Program-made: the position numbers and the translations under genes
Shown: piece after piece, positions 15,356 through 22,890 of the stretch
Layout of the letters: each line of letters begins with the position of its first letter
How positions within the stretch are numbered: the first letter of the stretch is position 1
The notes under the pieces: model-generated
The model's input: the letters and a program-made list of their open reading frames with translations, nothing else
Told to the model about the DNA's origin: nothing
The model's database searches: none
Assembly (NCBI GenBank): GCA_937901395.1
Contig: CALCDB010000162.1
Span: 1-22,929 of the forward strand
Reading direction: 5' to 3'
DNA length: 22,929 bases
Source of the DNA: an uncultured Verrucomicrobiota bacterium
Lineage (GTDB): Bacteria > Verrucomicrobiota > Kiritimatiellia > RFP12 > UBA1067

Positions 15356-18300
15356 TTTTCTTTACGCTTTCGAATTCCTGCCGCTCAAAGTCTGAAAGCT
15401 CACCAATTCTGGACTGTATTTTACGAATTGTTATCTTCGCGTTCTTCTTGTCATTATTACGCAATTGTACGCGCGCAAGCGAAATAAGCATTCGAACATC
15501 GGCTTCAACTCCATCCTTGGCCTTCGACAATTCACACGCCTTACGAATACAAGATTCCGCCTCGTCAAGATTCTTATTCGCATCCATCAGCACCGATCCC
15601 AACGTCTCATAAACAACGAACCTATTCGGCGCCACCTCGACCGCCTTGCGAGCATAACTTTCCGCCTCTGCATAACGCTTTTGACGCCTAAGCGTTTCCG
15701 CCATATCGTTCAGCGCCATGAAGATCGGCTGAGGAGCATCTGCCGCTTTGCTGAGGTACGATTCCGCCTCCGAAAGCTGCCCCTTCTCCAATGCCAGAGA
15801 TCCCATGATGTAATTCGCCAAAGGCGCATTACGATTCCGCCTCAGAACATCCTTCGCATGTATAGCTGCGGATTCCTTGTCGTTAAGCTGAATATCTAAG
15901 CCGAGAACTAAATCGCGCGTGGTTGCAACATCAGGACGCGTCTTGGTCGCTTGCAAGAATGCATCTCGTGCTTCCTTGCGCTTTTCAACTCCTTTGTTCA
16001 TCATCACGAAGCCCTTGGTCGCATGCAAGAAATAGTCATGCGAATCTCCAGACGCGCGCTCCATCGCTGGAATTATCTGCTGCTCCAATTCCTTCTGCAA
16101 CTTTTCCTTAACCCGTTTATCCTTCGTTGAATTAATCTGCTGAATTACTACCGTAGCCAGCATCGACCACGCCTGCATATCGTTTGAATTCGCATCTGTA
16201 AGTTTCTTGATTATTTCTCTCGCTCCAGCCTGATTGTCCTTCATCATAAGCGCCATCGCCGCCTCAAGTTTTCCGCTACGCGCATCTGGAGCTACCCGCG
16301 AAGCCCGTTGTAGATAATCCAATGCCTTGGCGGTATCACCACGCAACAGTTCCAATCGCATGAGACCAATCAAGGCGTTGTGATCCTTCTCGTTCTTGGC
16401 AAGAATCTCTTCATACAATTCTCTCGACTTCTTCTGCTCATTCTCGCTAGCATATAACGCCGCCATCATATTGAGCAAGACCGAACGCTTGTCTGTTGGC
16501 ACGAAATCCATCGCGCGCCGAATCTGGTTCAAGGCATCTCGCGGCCGCCCAGACTTCGCCCACATGTTTCCATTGCGCATATACACGTCAGGATTGCGAA
16601 GATACCCGTAATATGTCCCCAATTGCCACAATATATAACGCCGATTAGTATCATCCGCAGCCGACTTTAATAACCGATCAAGTTCACGCTGACGCGCCAT
16701 CGCCGCCGAATACTTCGCCCCAGCCATTGAAATCTCGTTTAACAACGCGCAAATATTGTCACGATCAATTTCATTCAACACCATCTCATACATCGCGAAG
16801 GCCTCGTCATCGCGTTTTTGATCTTGTAGCCATACACCACGATTATTTGCAACGAAGCCCAAATGACGCCTCAATGCCAAACGCATGCGCTTTGATGGAT
16901 TGGACTCAGTGCGATTATGATAACTCCCCCAATTCTTCGGCGCTTCCAAGATCTCATTAAACTCATGCCAATCTTTATTCCAATCCAAGGTGCGTTTTGG
17001 ATCCGCTCCAAAGAAGAAGAATTCTGGAACCGGTGTTACGTTGGCGGAATACCAAAGATCCGGAACGCCAAGAATCGCTACATCCTTTGCCGCAGTAGGA
17101 TCGGCTTCAAACCAATCTTGTAAAAACGGCATCACTCCTAATGAAAGCGAAAGTCTAAGTTGTCCATTCTTCGACCCACCGACATTTTCCTCGGTAACGA
17201 TATCTCCGACTCTCGCAAGATACTCTTCATCGTCTTCGCGCAAAATCGAAATGATGTGAATCTGTTTACCTTCGTCTGCAGCCGCGAGCTTAAGGTGGCT
17301 ATCAAGTTTGATATCACGATCAAGTTCGCATCCCGTTACCAGCCAATGCCTGTCTCCCATGTCCGAAAGAATCTTTTTCGCTACCTTGTCTGCGAAAATT
17401 CCGTTATCGCCATCAAAGGTGAAAAGATTCCAGATGGAACTTACCACCATCACGAATAACAGTATTCCGCCAGCGATCATACTGACGACGTTAATTCTGA
17501 GCAACCACCAATATGCTAACAAATATCCCGCCACGGCGGCTACATACGCGCTTGTGACAACCGGTAGAACGCCGAATGGCTCCATCAACGATGATGGCGC
17601 AAGCGGCGTTGCCATTGCCAGAATCGCTACAAATGACATTGCGCAATGAAATATCCACTGCACCAACCCGACCATCTCATTGTATGAACGATAACAGGAG
17701 AATATTGAAATGATGAATGGAATCGTCGCGAATATGAACACGAACAACCAGCCAGGAACACTGACATACCTATGTAGCTCCACCGACATCGCCTTGAGGA
17801 ATTCCTTGAACTCTAATCCGAAACAGTTCAATGCGACCAGTAATACTACAAAGAACACAATTAAATATAATAGCATCGCCAAATATGGTTTGCGTTCGCG
17901 TGCCAACGCCACATAAGCGATGAGCACAAGATATGCCGGCGCGAATAATCCGAAAATTATTGAATCGCACATTCCAAGCGCCGTCATCACGCCCATCACC
18001 AGCGCCAATAATAATGTCGGTAGCTTCGTATTTCTAAAGAATGGTAATGCAATTGCCACTATTGCCAACGCCCATGTAAACTCGAAAAGCCGAGGCTCCA
18101 AATGTGTCGCCGCTGCCCTTACCGAAGGCGTTAGCATAAAGATTATTGTGGCCGAAATCGCCGCAATCCTTGATAGTTCATTCTTGCGATCGATGATATT
18201 ACGCCCGCGAATACACCAGCCGACGTATGCAGCTACGATATGGAAAAACATCATCACCGCGCAAACTCCACATATAGGCGCGATTAAGTTGCCGGCGCCT

Positions 18301-18479
18301 AATGCTTTCGCGAAAATCGCCATAAACGGAAATGCCGGCACGCTCGTATAGTCCAACCCGCGCCAGCATACCATCAAGTTCGCCCCGATTCCCGGATATG
18401 CGTAAGTTGCCATTGATGAAAAATACAGTATCGCCGCCACCAAGCCAAGCGCACCAGATATCATCCAATTCTTTTTCAT
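15345..18479 (-). CDS. Large polytopic membrane protein with C-terminal TPR array (DUF2723/GT-C-like N-terminus)
   Basis: The 1044-residue protein has three parts. Residues 1-350 hold roughly ten membrane segments. The first extracytoplasmic loop (YPGIGANLMVCWRGLDYT, then a proline-rich turn and AIFAKAL) resembles DUF2723-type GT-C proteins. A soluble linker region follows, about 355-540 (HWLVTGCELDRDIKLDSHLK). The last 500 residues are tetratricopeptide helices, with clear units such as RPRDALNQIRRAMDFVP, EQKKSRELYEEILAKNEKD, LEKGQLSEAESYLSKAA and RYAEAESYARKAVEVAPNR. Such a layout fits a membrane scaffold or a lipid-linked sugar transferase with a protein-binding tail. I see no clear catalytic motif, so enzyme activity is unproven. 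AAGGAGGG before the ATG is the strongest ribosome-binding site in the window. It follows metY by 27 nt and overlaps the next gene. Confidence 0.82.
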   Translation of the reverse strand: MKKNWMISGALGLVAAILYFSSMATYAYPGIGANLMVCWRGLDYTSVPAFPFMAIFAKALGAGNLIAPICGVCAVMMFFHIVAAYVGWCIRGRNIIDRKNELSRIAAISATIIFMLTPSVRAAATHLEPRLFEFTWALAIVAIALPFFRNTKLPTLLLALVMGVMTALGMCDSIIFGLFAPAYLVLIAYVALARERKPYLAMLLYLIVFFVVLLVALNCFGLEFKEFLKAMSVELHRYVSVPGWLFVFIFATIPFIISIFSCYRSYNEMVGLVQWIFHCAMSFVAILAMATPLAPSSLMEPFGVLPVVTSAYVAAVAGYLLAYWWLLRINVVSMIAGGILLFVMVVSSIWNLFTFDGDNGIFADKVAKKILSDMGDRHWLVTGCELDRDIKLDSHLKLAAADEGKQIHIISILREDDEEYLARVGDIVTEENVGGSKNGQLRLSLSLGVMPFLQDWFEADPTAAKDVAILGVPDLWYSANVTPVPEFFFFGADPKRTLDWNKDWHEFNEILEAPKNWGSYHNRTESNPSKRMRLALRRHLGFVANNRGVWLQDQKRDDEAFAMYEMVLNEIDRDNICALLNEISMAGAKYSAAMARQRELDRLLKSAADDTNRRYILWQLGTYYGYLRNPDVYMRNGNMWAKSGRPRDALNQIRRAMDFVPTDKRSVLLNMMAALYASENEQKKSRELYEEILAKNEKDHNALIGLMRLELLRGDTAKALDYLQRASRVAPDARSGKLEAAMALMMKDNQAGAREIIKKLTDANSNDMQAWSMLATVVIQQINSTKDKRVKEKLQKELEQQIIPAMERASGDSHDYFLHATKGFVMMNKGVEKRKEARDAFLQATKTRPDVATTRDLVLGLDIQLNDKESAAIHAKDVLRRNRNAPLANYIMGSLALEKGQLSEAESYLSKAADAPQPIFMALNDMAETLRRQKRYAEAESYARKAVEVAPNRFVVYETLGSVLMDANKNLDEAESCIRKACELSKAKDGVEADVRMLISLARVQLRNNDKKNAKITIRKIQSRIGELSDFERQEFESVKKNAR

Positions 18480-18506
18480 GTGCTCCCTCCTTGATTGTTT
18501 ATGGGA

Positions 18507-19781
18507 TTAAACCCTCTTCAATGCCTGTTTAATATCTTCGATGAGATCATCGGGATCTTCCAGCCCAACCGATAAGCGAATTAAATCTGGCGGAATGCCA
18601 GCCTCTTTCAACTGCTCGTCGGATAATTGACGATGCGTATGCGAAGCCGGGTGCAATACGCAACTCCACGAATCCGCAACGTGCGTAACGATGCCGATGA
18701 GCTTTAGTGAATCCATAAACTTAATTGATGCATTGCGACCGCCCTTGATGCCAAAGGTCATTACCCCGCACGGCGACTCTCCGCTAAACTGCTTCTTAAC
18801 GAGTTTATGGTATTTGTTGTCTGCAAGACCCGCGAAGTTTACCCACGCTACCTTCTTTTGCGTCTTCAACCATTTGGCGATCTTAAGCGCCGATTCCGCA
18901 TGTCTACGAATCCTAACATGCAGAGATTCCAACCCAAGATTCACCAAAAACGCGTTGAATGGCGAAGGTATGGAACCGAAATCACGCATTAGATGCGCCG
19001 TCGCCTTCGTGATATATGCCAGCTTGCCGAATTTCTTCGCGTATGATAGCCCGTGATATGATGGATCTGGCTTAACTAGCCCAGAGAACTTATCCGCATG
19101 CTTGAGCCAGTCGAAATTACCTGAATCAACGATGCACCCGCCGACTTGCGAAGAGTGCCCGTCCATATATTTCGTCGTGGCATGCGTAACAATATCCGCG
19201 CCAAACTTTATCGGATTGCACAACACCGGCGTCGGAAAAGTATTGTCCACAATTAACGGAACCCCGTTCTTATGCGCTACTTTCGCGAACTTGGCAATAT
19301 CCAACACGCACCCCGATGGATTCGCCACCGTCTCCCCGAATACGCATTTCGTATTCGGCTTGAACGCCTTCTGGATTGTCTTCACATCCGCATCGGGATC
19401 GACGAAGGTAAAGTCAATGCCAAGCTTCTTTAGCGAGACTGCAAACAGATTGAATGTCCCCCCGTAAATCTGCGCCGAAGCGACCACATGATCGCCCGCC
19501 CCACAAATGTTCAACACCGAAAATGTACTCGCTGCCTGCCCCGATGATGTGAGAATCGCCGCGACTCCGCCTTCCATCGCCGCTATCTTCTTCGCCACCA
19601 AATCATTCGTCGGGTTCGCCAATCGCGTATAAAAATATCCAGACTCCTTTAGGTCAAACAAGTCCGCCATGTGTTGCGACGTATCGTACTTGAATGTGGT
19701 CGTCGCGTAAATCGGAACTTGACGCGGCTCCCCGCACTTTGGCTGATATCCGCCCTGAACGCACAATGTATCAATCTTCAT
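18507..19781 (-). CDS. metY: O-acetylhomoserine aminocarboxypropyltransferase (sulfhydrylase)
   Basis: This PLP enzyme makes homocysteine (or methionine) directly from O-acetylhomoserine and sulfide (or methanethiol). The 424-residue product has YFYTRLANPTND, the ILTSSGQAA block, VDNTFPTP (Asp179, pyridine nitrogen) and HATTKYMDGHS with the PLP lysine Lys204. The end carries HVADSWSCVLHPASHTHRQL and GIPPDLIRLSVGLED. Length and the TTTFKYDTSQHMADLF start fit MetY rather than the shorter cystathionine gamma-synthase type. The acyl donor (acetyl versus succinyl) is inferred from family. The ATG at 19781 has AGGAG 8 nt upstream; codons back to 19820 are in frame but would overlap the previous gene. 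It is 19 nt downstream of the small membrane gene, so the two are probably cotranscribed. Confidence 0.93.
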   Translation of the reverse strand: MKIDTLCVQGGYQPKCGEPRQVPIYATTTFKYDTSQHMADLFDLKESGYFYTRLANPTNDLVAKKIAAMEGGVAAILTSSGQAASTFSVLNICGAGDHVVASAQIYGGTFNLFAVSLKKLGIDFTFVDPDADVKTIQKAFKPNTKCVFGETVANPSGCVLDIAKFAKVAHKNGVPLIVDNTFPTPVLCNPIKFGADIVTHATTKYMDGHSSQVGGCIVDSGNFDWLKHADKFSGLVKPDPSYHGLSYAKKFGKLAYITKATAHLMRDFGSIPSPFNAFLVNLGLESLHVRIRRHAESALKIAKWLKTQKKVAWVNFAGLADNKYHKLVKKQFSGESPCGVMTFGIKGGRNASIKFMDSLKLIGIVTHVADSWSCVLHPASHTHRQLSDEQLKEAGIPPDLIRLSVGLEDPDDLIEDIKQALKRV

Positions 19782-19800
19782 TCTTGTTCTCCTAATTAAA

Positions 19801-20079
19801 TTAGTATGATGTAGAGTCAATCTCCGACATTTGCAATTCCTTTATTTGCCTCGCCTGCGAAATGGCCACCACCCCCAACACAATCAATGCTATCGACAAT
19901 ACGATATATCCAGCCGATATCGCCCATGGACGCCAATTCCATGGATCATCCCCTATTACGCGAAATGGACGTATCTTTCGCTTTCTCAGAATCGTATACA
20001 CTTCCGCTCGATTACGCGCGGATATCTCTTCCTCATGAGTAACGTTCTCATGATCTTGATATAGGTATTTATATTTCAC
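19801..20079 (-). CDS. Small one-helix membrane protein (92 residues), unknown function
   Basis: The N-terminal 45 residues are polar (MKYKYLYQDHENVTHEEE, then ISARNRAEVYTILRKRKIRP and FRVIGDDPWNWRPW). A single membrane helix covers about residues 52-74, and a short polar tail of about 18 residues follows. The N-terminal pattern (aromatic strand, acidic turn, A-x-N/S-R-x-E, then LRKRxIRPxxV) resembles the small domain that starts GspF/PilC secretion proteins, where it mediates contacts. Here it stands alone; that likeness is inference. The start is GTG at 20079. No ribosome-binding site is visible, but a perfect extended -10 lies 7 nt upstream, so the message should be leaderless. It lies just upstream of metY. 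Confidence 0.72.
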   Translation of the reverse strand: MKYKYLYQDHENVTHEEEISARNRAEVYTILRKRKIRPFRVIGDDPWNWRPWAISAGYIVLSIALIVLGVVAISQARQIKELQMSEIDSTSY

Positions 20080-20086
20080 GAGTAGT

Positions 20087-20095
20087 ATTATACCA
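20087..20095 (-). promoter_or_regulatory. Extended -10 promoter giving a leaderless mRNA for the small membrane protein and metY
   Basis: The minus strand reads TGGTATAAT. Only 7 nt separate the hexamer from the GTG start at 20079. It probably drives the small membrane gene, metY and perhaps the TPR gene further on. Confidence 0.65.
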
Positions 20096-20117
20096 AATAT
20101 TCATCCGTAAAACCACC

Positions 20118-20945
20118 CTATCTCTTGCCCATTCCGAATAGTTTCAACGCCGCCCTAAAGTCGGCTGGCAATGGTGAATGAATGTTAAGCTCCTCTTTCA
20201 AATTAAGCGGGTTCGGCAAGGTCAATGTTGATGCATGTAACATCTGCCGCGGAACTTGCATCAGCCGCGGATCGCGAGCGCTCTTCAACCCGAAGACCCT
20301 ATCCCCAACGATTGGATGTCTCACCGAGGCCAAATGCCTGCGAATCTGATTGGTCCTTCCGGTTTCTATGCGAACTCGTAAAAACGATGCGTCATCGCCA
20401 GTGGCTTCTCGTGTCACATTCGAAACCGCGCTCTGTCCATCCAATGGAGCGTCTATTCGCTGATGCGCGTATGCGAATTTTCCTGCGACAACCGCGTTAT
20501 ACACCTTACTTACCTTATGCGTCTTGAATATCGCAATCGCGGCCTCTAACGCACGATGCGATTTCGCGAACATCAAACACCCCGTCGTATCTTTATCAAG
20601 ACGATGCACTGCTTCCAGATTCGGCAACTTCTCCTGTTCGCGCAATCTCGCCTCTACGCTCTTCGCATCATCACAGCTTACCATTCCCGCAGGTTTATCA
20701 CACACCAGATAATTATCATCGCTCCATAATACTCTTATGTGAAACTTTACTGGCGCCTTGGGTATCGCACTCGAAACCTCAACCACATCTCCGGTCTTAA
20801 GCGCAAACCTCGCCATCCACACGCATTTCCTATTCACCCACGCCCGCCGGGCGTCAATGATCTCCTTGGAACCACGACGAGAAAGTTTCAATTTTGCAGC
20901 CAGATAATCCTGCAATATTTTCGGCTCGGTCGCTAATACTTTCAT
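20118..20945 (-). CDS. RluA-family RNA pseudouridine synthase
   Basis: The family converts uridines in 23S rRNA or tRNA to pseudouridine. The 275-residue product has an S4-like N-terminus (LKLSRRGSKEIIDARRAWVN, then DVVEV) and the catalytic domain. The catalytic block is HRLDKDTTGCLMFAKS (114-129; catalytic Asp117), preceded by NYLVCDKPAGM. ETGRTNQIRRHLASVRHPIV and GDRVFG follow. These are RluA/RluC/RluD-type signatures; the exact target base cannot be assigned. The ATG is 3 nt after the stop of the PAS gene, with only a weak AAGAG before it, so translation is probably coupled. A gap of about 38 nt follows before the promoter of the small membrane gene. Confidence 0.9.
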   Translation of the reverse strand: MKVLATEPKILQDYLAAKLKLSRRGSKEIIDARRAWVNRKCVWMARFALKTGDVVEVSSAIPKAPVKFHIRVLWSDDNYLVCDKPAGMVSCDDAKSVEARLREQEKLPNLEAVHRLDKDTTGCLMFAKSHRALEAAIAIFKTHKVSKVYNAVVAGKFAYAHQRIDAPLDGQSAVSNVTREATGDDASFLRVRIETGRTNQIRRHLASVRHPIVGDRVFGLKSARDPRLMQVPRQMLHASTLTLPNPLNLKEELNIHSPLPADFRAALKLFGMGKR

Positions 20946-20948
20946 CTC

Positions 20949-21662
20949 TTAGAGCTTTTGTATGCTCCCAACTACCCCTACTATCTTATGCCCATGCACA
21001 TTCGGCGCCAATACGATTTCAAGCTCCTCTTGATCGCCATCGTCTCCATCTGCCACAATGCCGGTAAGCGTCCGCTCGCCTTGCAATGCCTTCTTGAAAT
21101 TATCTAACAAGATACTCTCGCCCATGAACTCATTGAATAAATGCGATGATGGCTCTTCATCCGCCGCAATATCAAATAGCTCTCGAAAAGCTCCGTTGAG
21201 TTCCATGAAACGCCCATCTTGGTCACAGGCGAAAAGCGCTACCTGCGCAATCTCGAACGCATTCGCCTTCGCCCTAAATGCATTCATATACGCGCGCCGC
21301 CGCTCGACATTGCGAATCGTGAAAATCAAATCCCCCGGATTCATCAAATCGATGCTGCTTACCGCTACCTCGCAAGCGATCTTATTCCCCTCCTTCGCTA
21401 CGCCATTCGCATCGATTACTACATGCCGATTACCATCCAACCCCTTGCGAATACGCTGAACTACTTCCTGCTTAAGACCCGGAATAATCATTGATACCGG
21501 CTTGTCGATAAATTCTTCCGCCTCATAACCGAAATACTCTATCGTCCTCGGATTCACTTCGATAATGTATCCGTTGGGGTCGGTAATCACTACCGAATCA
21601 TACATCCCCGACAAGAACTGCCGGAATAGTGAACGACGATCTTTTGGAACGAATAATGCCAT
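20949..21662 (-). CDS. Double PAS-domain protein without an output domain
   Basis: The 237-residue cytoplasmic protein has two PAS domains in tandem. PAS1 is about residues 12-118, with VVITDPNGYIIEVNPRTIEY and FTIRNVERRR. PAS2 is about 125-235, with ALFACDQDGRFMELNGAFRE and IVGVVGSIQKL. No kinase, GGDEF, HTH or other effector follows, and the stop comes right after PAS2. It may act by protein contact with a partner, or regulate its neighbour; neither ligand nor partner can be read from sequence. It sits between queA and the pseudouridine synthase gene. The ATG is 9 nt after a perfect extended -10 and has no Shine-Dalgarno site, so the mRNA is probably leaderless. Confidence 0.85.
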   Translation of the reverse strand: MALFVPKDRRSLFRQFLSGMYDSVVITDPNGYIIEVNPRTIEYFGYEAEEFIDKPVSMIIPGLKQEVVQRIRKGLDGNRHVVIDANGVAKEGNKIACEVAVSSIDLMNPGDLIFTIRNVERRRAYMNAFRAKANAFEIAQVALFACDQDGRFMELNGAFRELFDIAADEEPSSHLFNEFMGESILLDNFKKALQGERTLTGIVADGDDGDQEELEIVLAPNVHGHKIVGVVGSIQKL

Positions 21663-21671
21663 AGTGCTGAT

Positions 21672-21680
21672 ATTATATCA
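21672..21680 (-). promoter_or_regulatory. Extended -10 promoter giving a leaderless mRNA for the PAS gene
   Basis: The minus strand reads TGATATAAT, 9 nt before the ATG at 21662. A weak -35 candidate, TTGCAT, lies 18 nt upstream inside queA. A second TATAAT just upstream overlaps the queA stop codon. Confidence 0.65.
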
Positions 21681-21682
21681 CA

Positions 21683-22780
21683 TTATACTATGAGCATGCA
21701 ATCGCCATACGAGAAAAACCGATAATTCTTTTGCACCGCCAAAGCATAAGCGCATAATACCCGCTCCCTTCCCGCCAAGGCGGAAATCATCATCAACAAT
21801 GTCGATTGCGGCAAATGAAAGTTCGTAAGCATGCAATCGCATACCCTAAACCTGAATGGTGGATATATGAAGATGTTCGATGCCCCGCTTCCAGCAACTA
21901 CGACCTTTTCCGAATCCTCCCCTAAATTAGCCGCCACGCTTTCCAATGTCCGCACTGTCGTGGAGCCCGTGCAAAACACCCTTCCTCCCCGCGCCTTGCA
22001 TTCATTGATCGCCTTCGCTGTCTCTTCACTTATCGTAAATGCCTCAAAATCCATCTGATGGTCTTCTATATTCTCGGCCTTTACCGGACGAAACGTTCCC
22101 GGTCCCACATGCAATGTAATCGCTACTCTCTTTACGCCTTTCGCCTCCAGCGCCGCAAAAATCTCTTCCGTAAAATGCAACCCTGCGGTCGGCGCCGCCA
22201 CGCTACCTACCTCGCGCGCATATATGGTTTGATACCGTTCGCGATCTTCCTTCTCTTCCTCGGCAGTGCCCTCTCGCTTGACGTACGGAGGAACTGGCGT
22301 ATGCCCAAACTCATCCAACAACTCCATCAATGGACGCTCACAAATGAATTCGACCTTCCACATGCCTATCCCCGAAAGCGACTTGATGAGTTTGACTCTA
22401 AGTTCTCCATTGGGTCCAAATTCGGCGATTTGTCCTTCGCGACACTTCCTTCCCGAGCCTAAAATGCAATTCCAAACCAAGCCGCTTACTTGCATTGACG
22501 GCAATTCACCATCTACCGGCGCTGCGCTTACCATTAATACCTCCACCGCGCCAGCTGAATCAATCCATCTGCCGATTAAACGCGCGGGGAACACCTTGGT
22601 GTCATTTACCACCAAAAGATCATTGGCGGTAATGTATTCAACAATGTCCGCGATGTGACGATGCTCCACGATACCTGTATCACGATGAAGCACCATCATC
22701 TTTTCTTCGCCACGCTTCTCGGTTGGATGCTGCGCAATCAACCGCTCGGGCAACGGATACCAAAATTGTCTTGTCTTCAT
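21683..22780 (-). CDS. queA: S-adenosylmethionine:tRNA ribosyltransferase-isomerase (queuosine synthesis)
   Basis: QueA transfers and isomerises the ribosyl part of SAM onto 7-aminomethyl-7-deazaguanine in tRNA, the penultimate queuosine step. The 365-residue product has LPERLIAQHPTEKRG, LLVVNDTKVFPARLIGR and SVAAPTAGLHFTEEI. It continues with LHVGPGTFRPVKAENIEDH, FCTGSTTVRTLES and LTNFHLPQSTLLMMISALAG. All are family hallmarks, and the length is typical. The ATG at 22780 is the right start; codons back to 22807 run into the promoter. There is no Shine-Dalgarno site, and a -10-like TATATT lies 8 nt upstream, so the message may be leaderless. It is the first protein gene after the rRNA operon, on the same strand. 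Confidence 0.95.
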   Translation of the reverse strand: MKTRQFWYPLPERLIAQHPTEKRGEEKMMVLHRDTGIVEHRHIADIVEYITANDLLVVNDTKVFPARLIGRWIDSAGAVEVLMVSAAPVDGELPSMQVSGLVWNCILGSGRKCREGQIAEFGPNGELRVKLIKSLSGIGMWKVEFICERPLMELLDEFGHTPVPPYVKREGTAEEEKEDRERYQTIYAREVGSVAAPTAGLHFTEEIFAALEAKGVKRVAITLHVGPGTFRPVKAENIEDHQMDFEAFTISEETAKAINECKARGGRVFCTGSTTVRTLESVAANLGEDSEKVVVAGSGASNIFIYPPFRFRVCDCMLTNFHLPQSTLLMMISALAGRERVLCAYALAVQKNYRFFSYGDCMLIV

Positions 22781-22788
22781 TTGTATAA

Positions 22789-22794
22789 AATATA
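22789..22794 (-). promoter_or_regulatory. Possible -10 element of queA
   Basis: The minus strand reads TATATT, 8 nt before the queA ATG, the same spacing as at rimO. It lacks the TGn extension and no -35 is clear, so this is weaker than the other promoter calls. Confidence 0.4.
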
Positions 22795-22819
22795 AGAGCC
22801 GGAACAAAAGAGCCGGAAC
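22794..22819 (-). repeat. Two direct copies of a 12-nt unit matching the 5S rRNA tail
   Basis: On the minus strand GTTCCGGCTCTT occurs at 22808-22819 and at 22794-22805, a 14-nt period. The core CCGGCTCTT also ends the 5S rRNA at about 22882-22890. AGCCGG occurs four times on the plus strand between 22797 and 22890. Confidence 0.8.
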
Positions 22820-22820
22820 G

Positions 22821-22845
22821 ATTGCTCGCGATTCGAGCGAGCAAT
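22821..22845 (-). terminator. Hairpin downstream of the rRNA operon
   Basis: ATTGCTCGC (22821-22829) and GCGAGCAAT (22837-22845) form a perfect 9-bp stem around a 7-nt loop. No T-run follows directly on the minus strand, so it may be a processing or backup termination structure. Confidence 0.5.
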
Positions 22846-22846
22846 A

Positions 22847-22890
22847 GCCGGGAGTCTCTTTTTTTGTTCGAAGAGCAAAAAAAGAGCCGG
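22847..22890 (-). terminator. Long hairpin at the 3' end of the rRNA operon, probable terminator
   Basis: CTCTTTTTTTG (22856-22866 on the plus strand) and CAAAAAAAGAG (22876-22886) form a perfect 11-bp stem with a 9-nt loop. Outer GCCGG/CCGGC arms extend it across a 4-nt bulge. On the minus strand the 5S closing helix is followed directly by CTTTTTTT, so that helix plus T-run could itself terminate transcription. Confidence 0.6.

Noticed and set aside
15465..18532. Plus-strand open frames across the TPR gene
   Set aside because: All are short, overlap each other and are antisense to a 1044-codon frame with clear membrane segments and TPR units.
22846..22866. Plus-strand terminator ending in TTTTTTTG
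   Set aside because: No plus-strand gene ends nearby; the T-run is the antisense arm of the rRNA hairpin on the minus strand.
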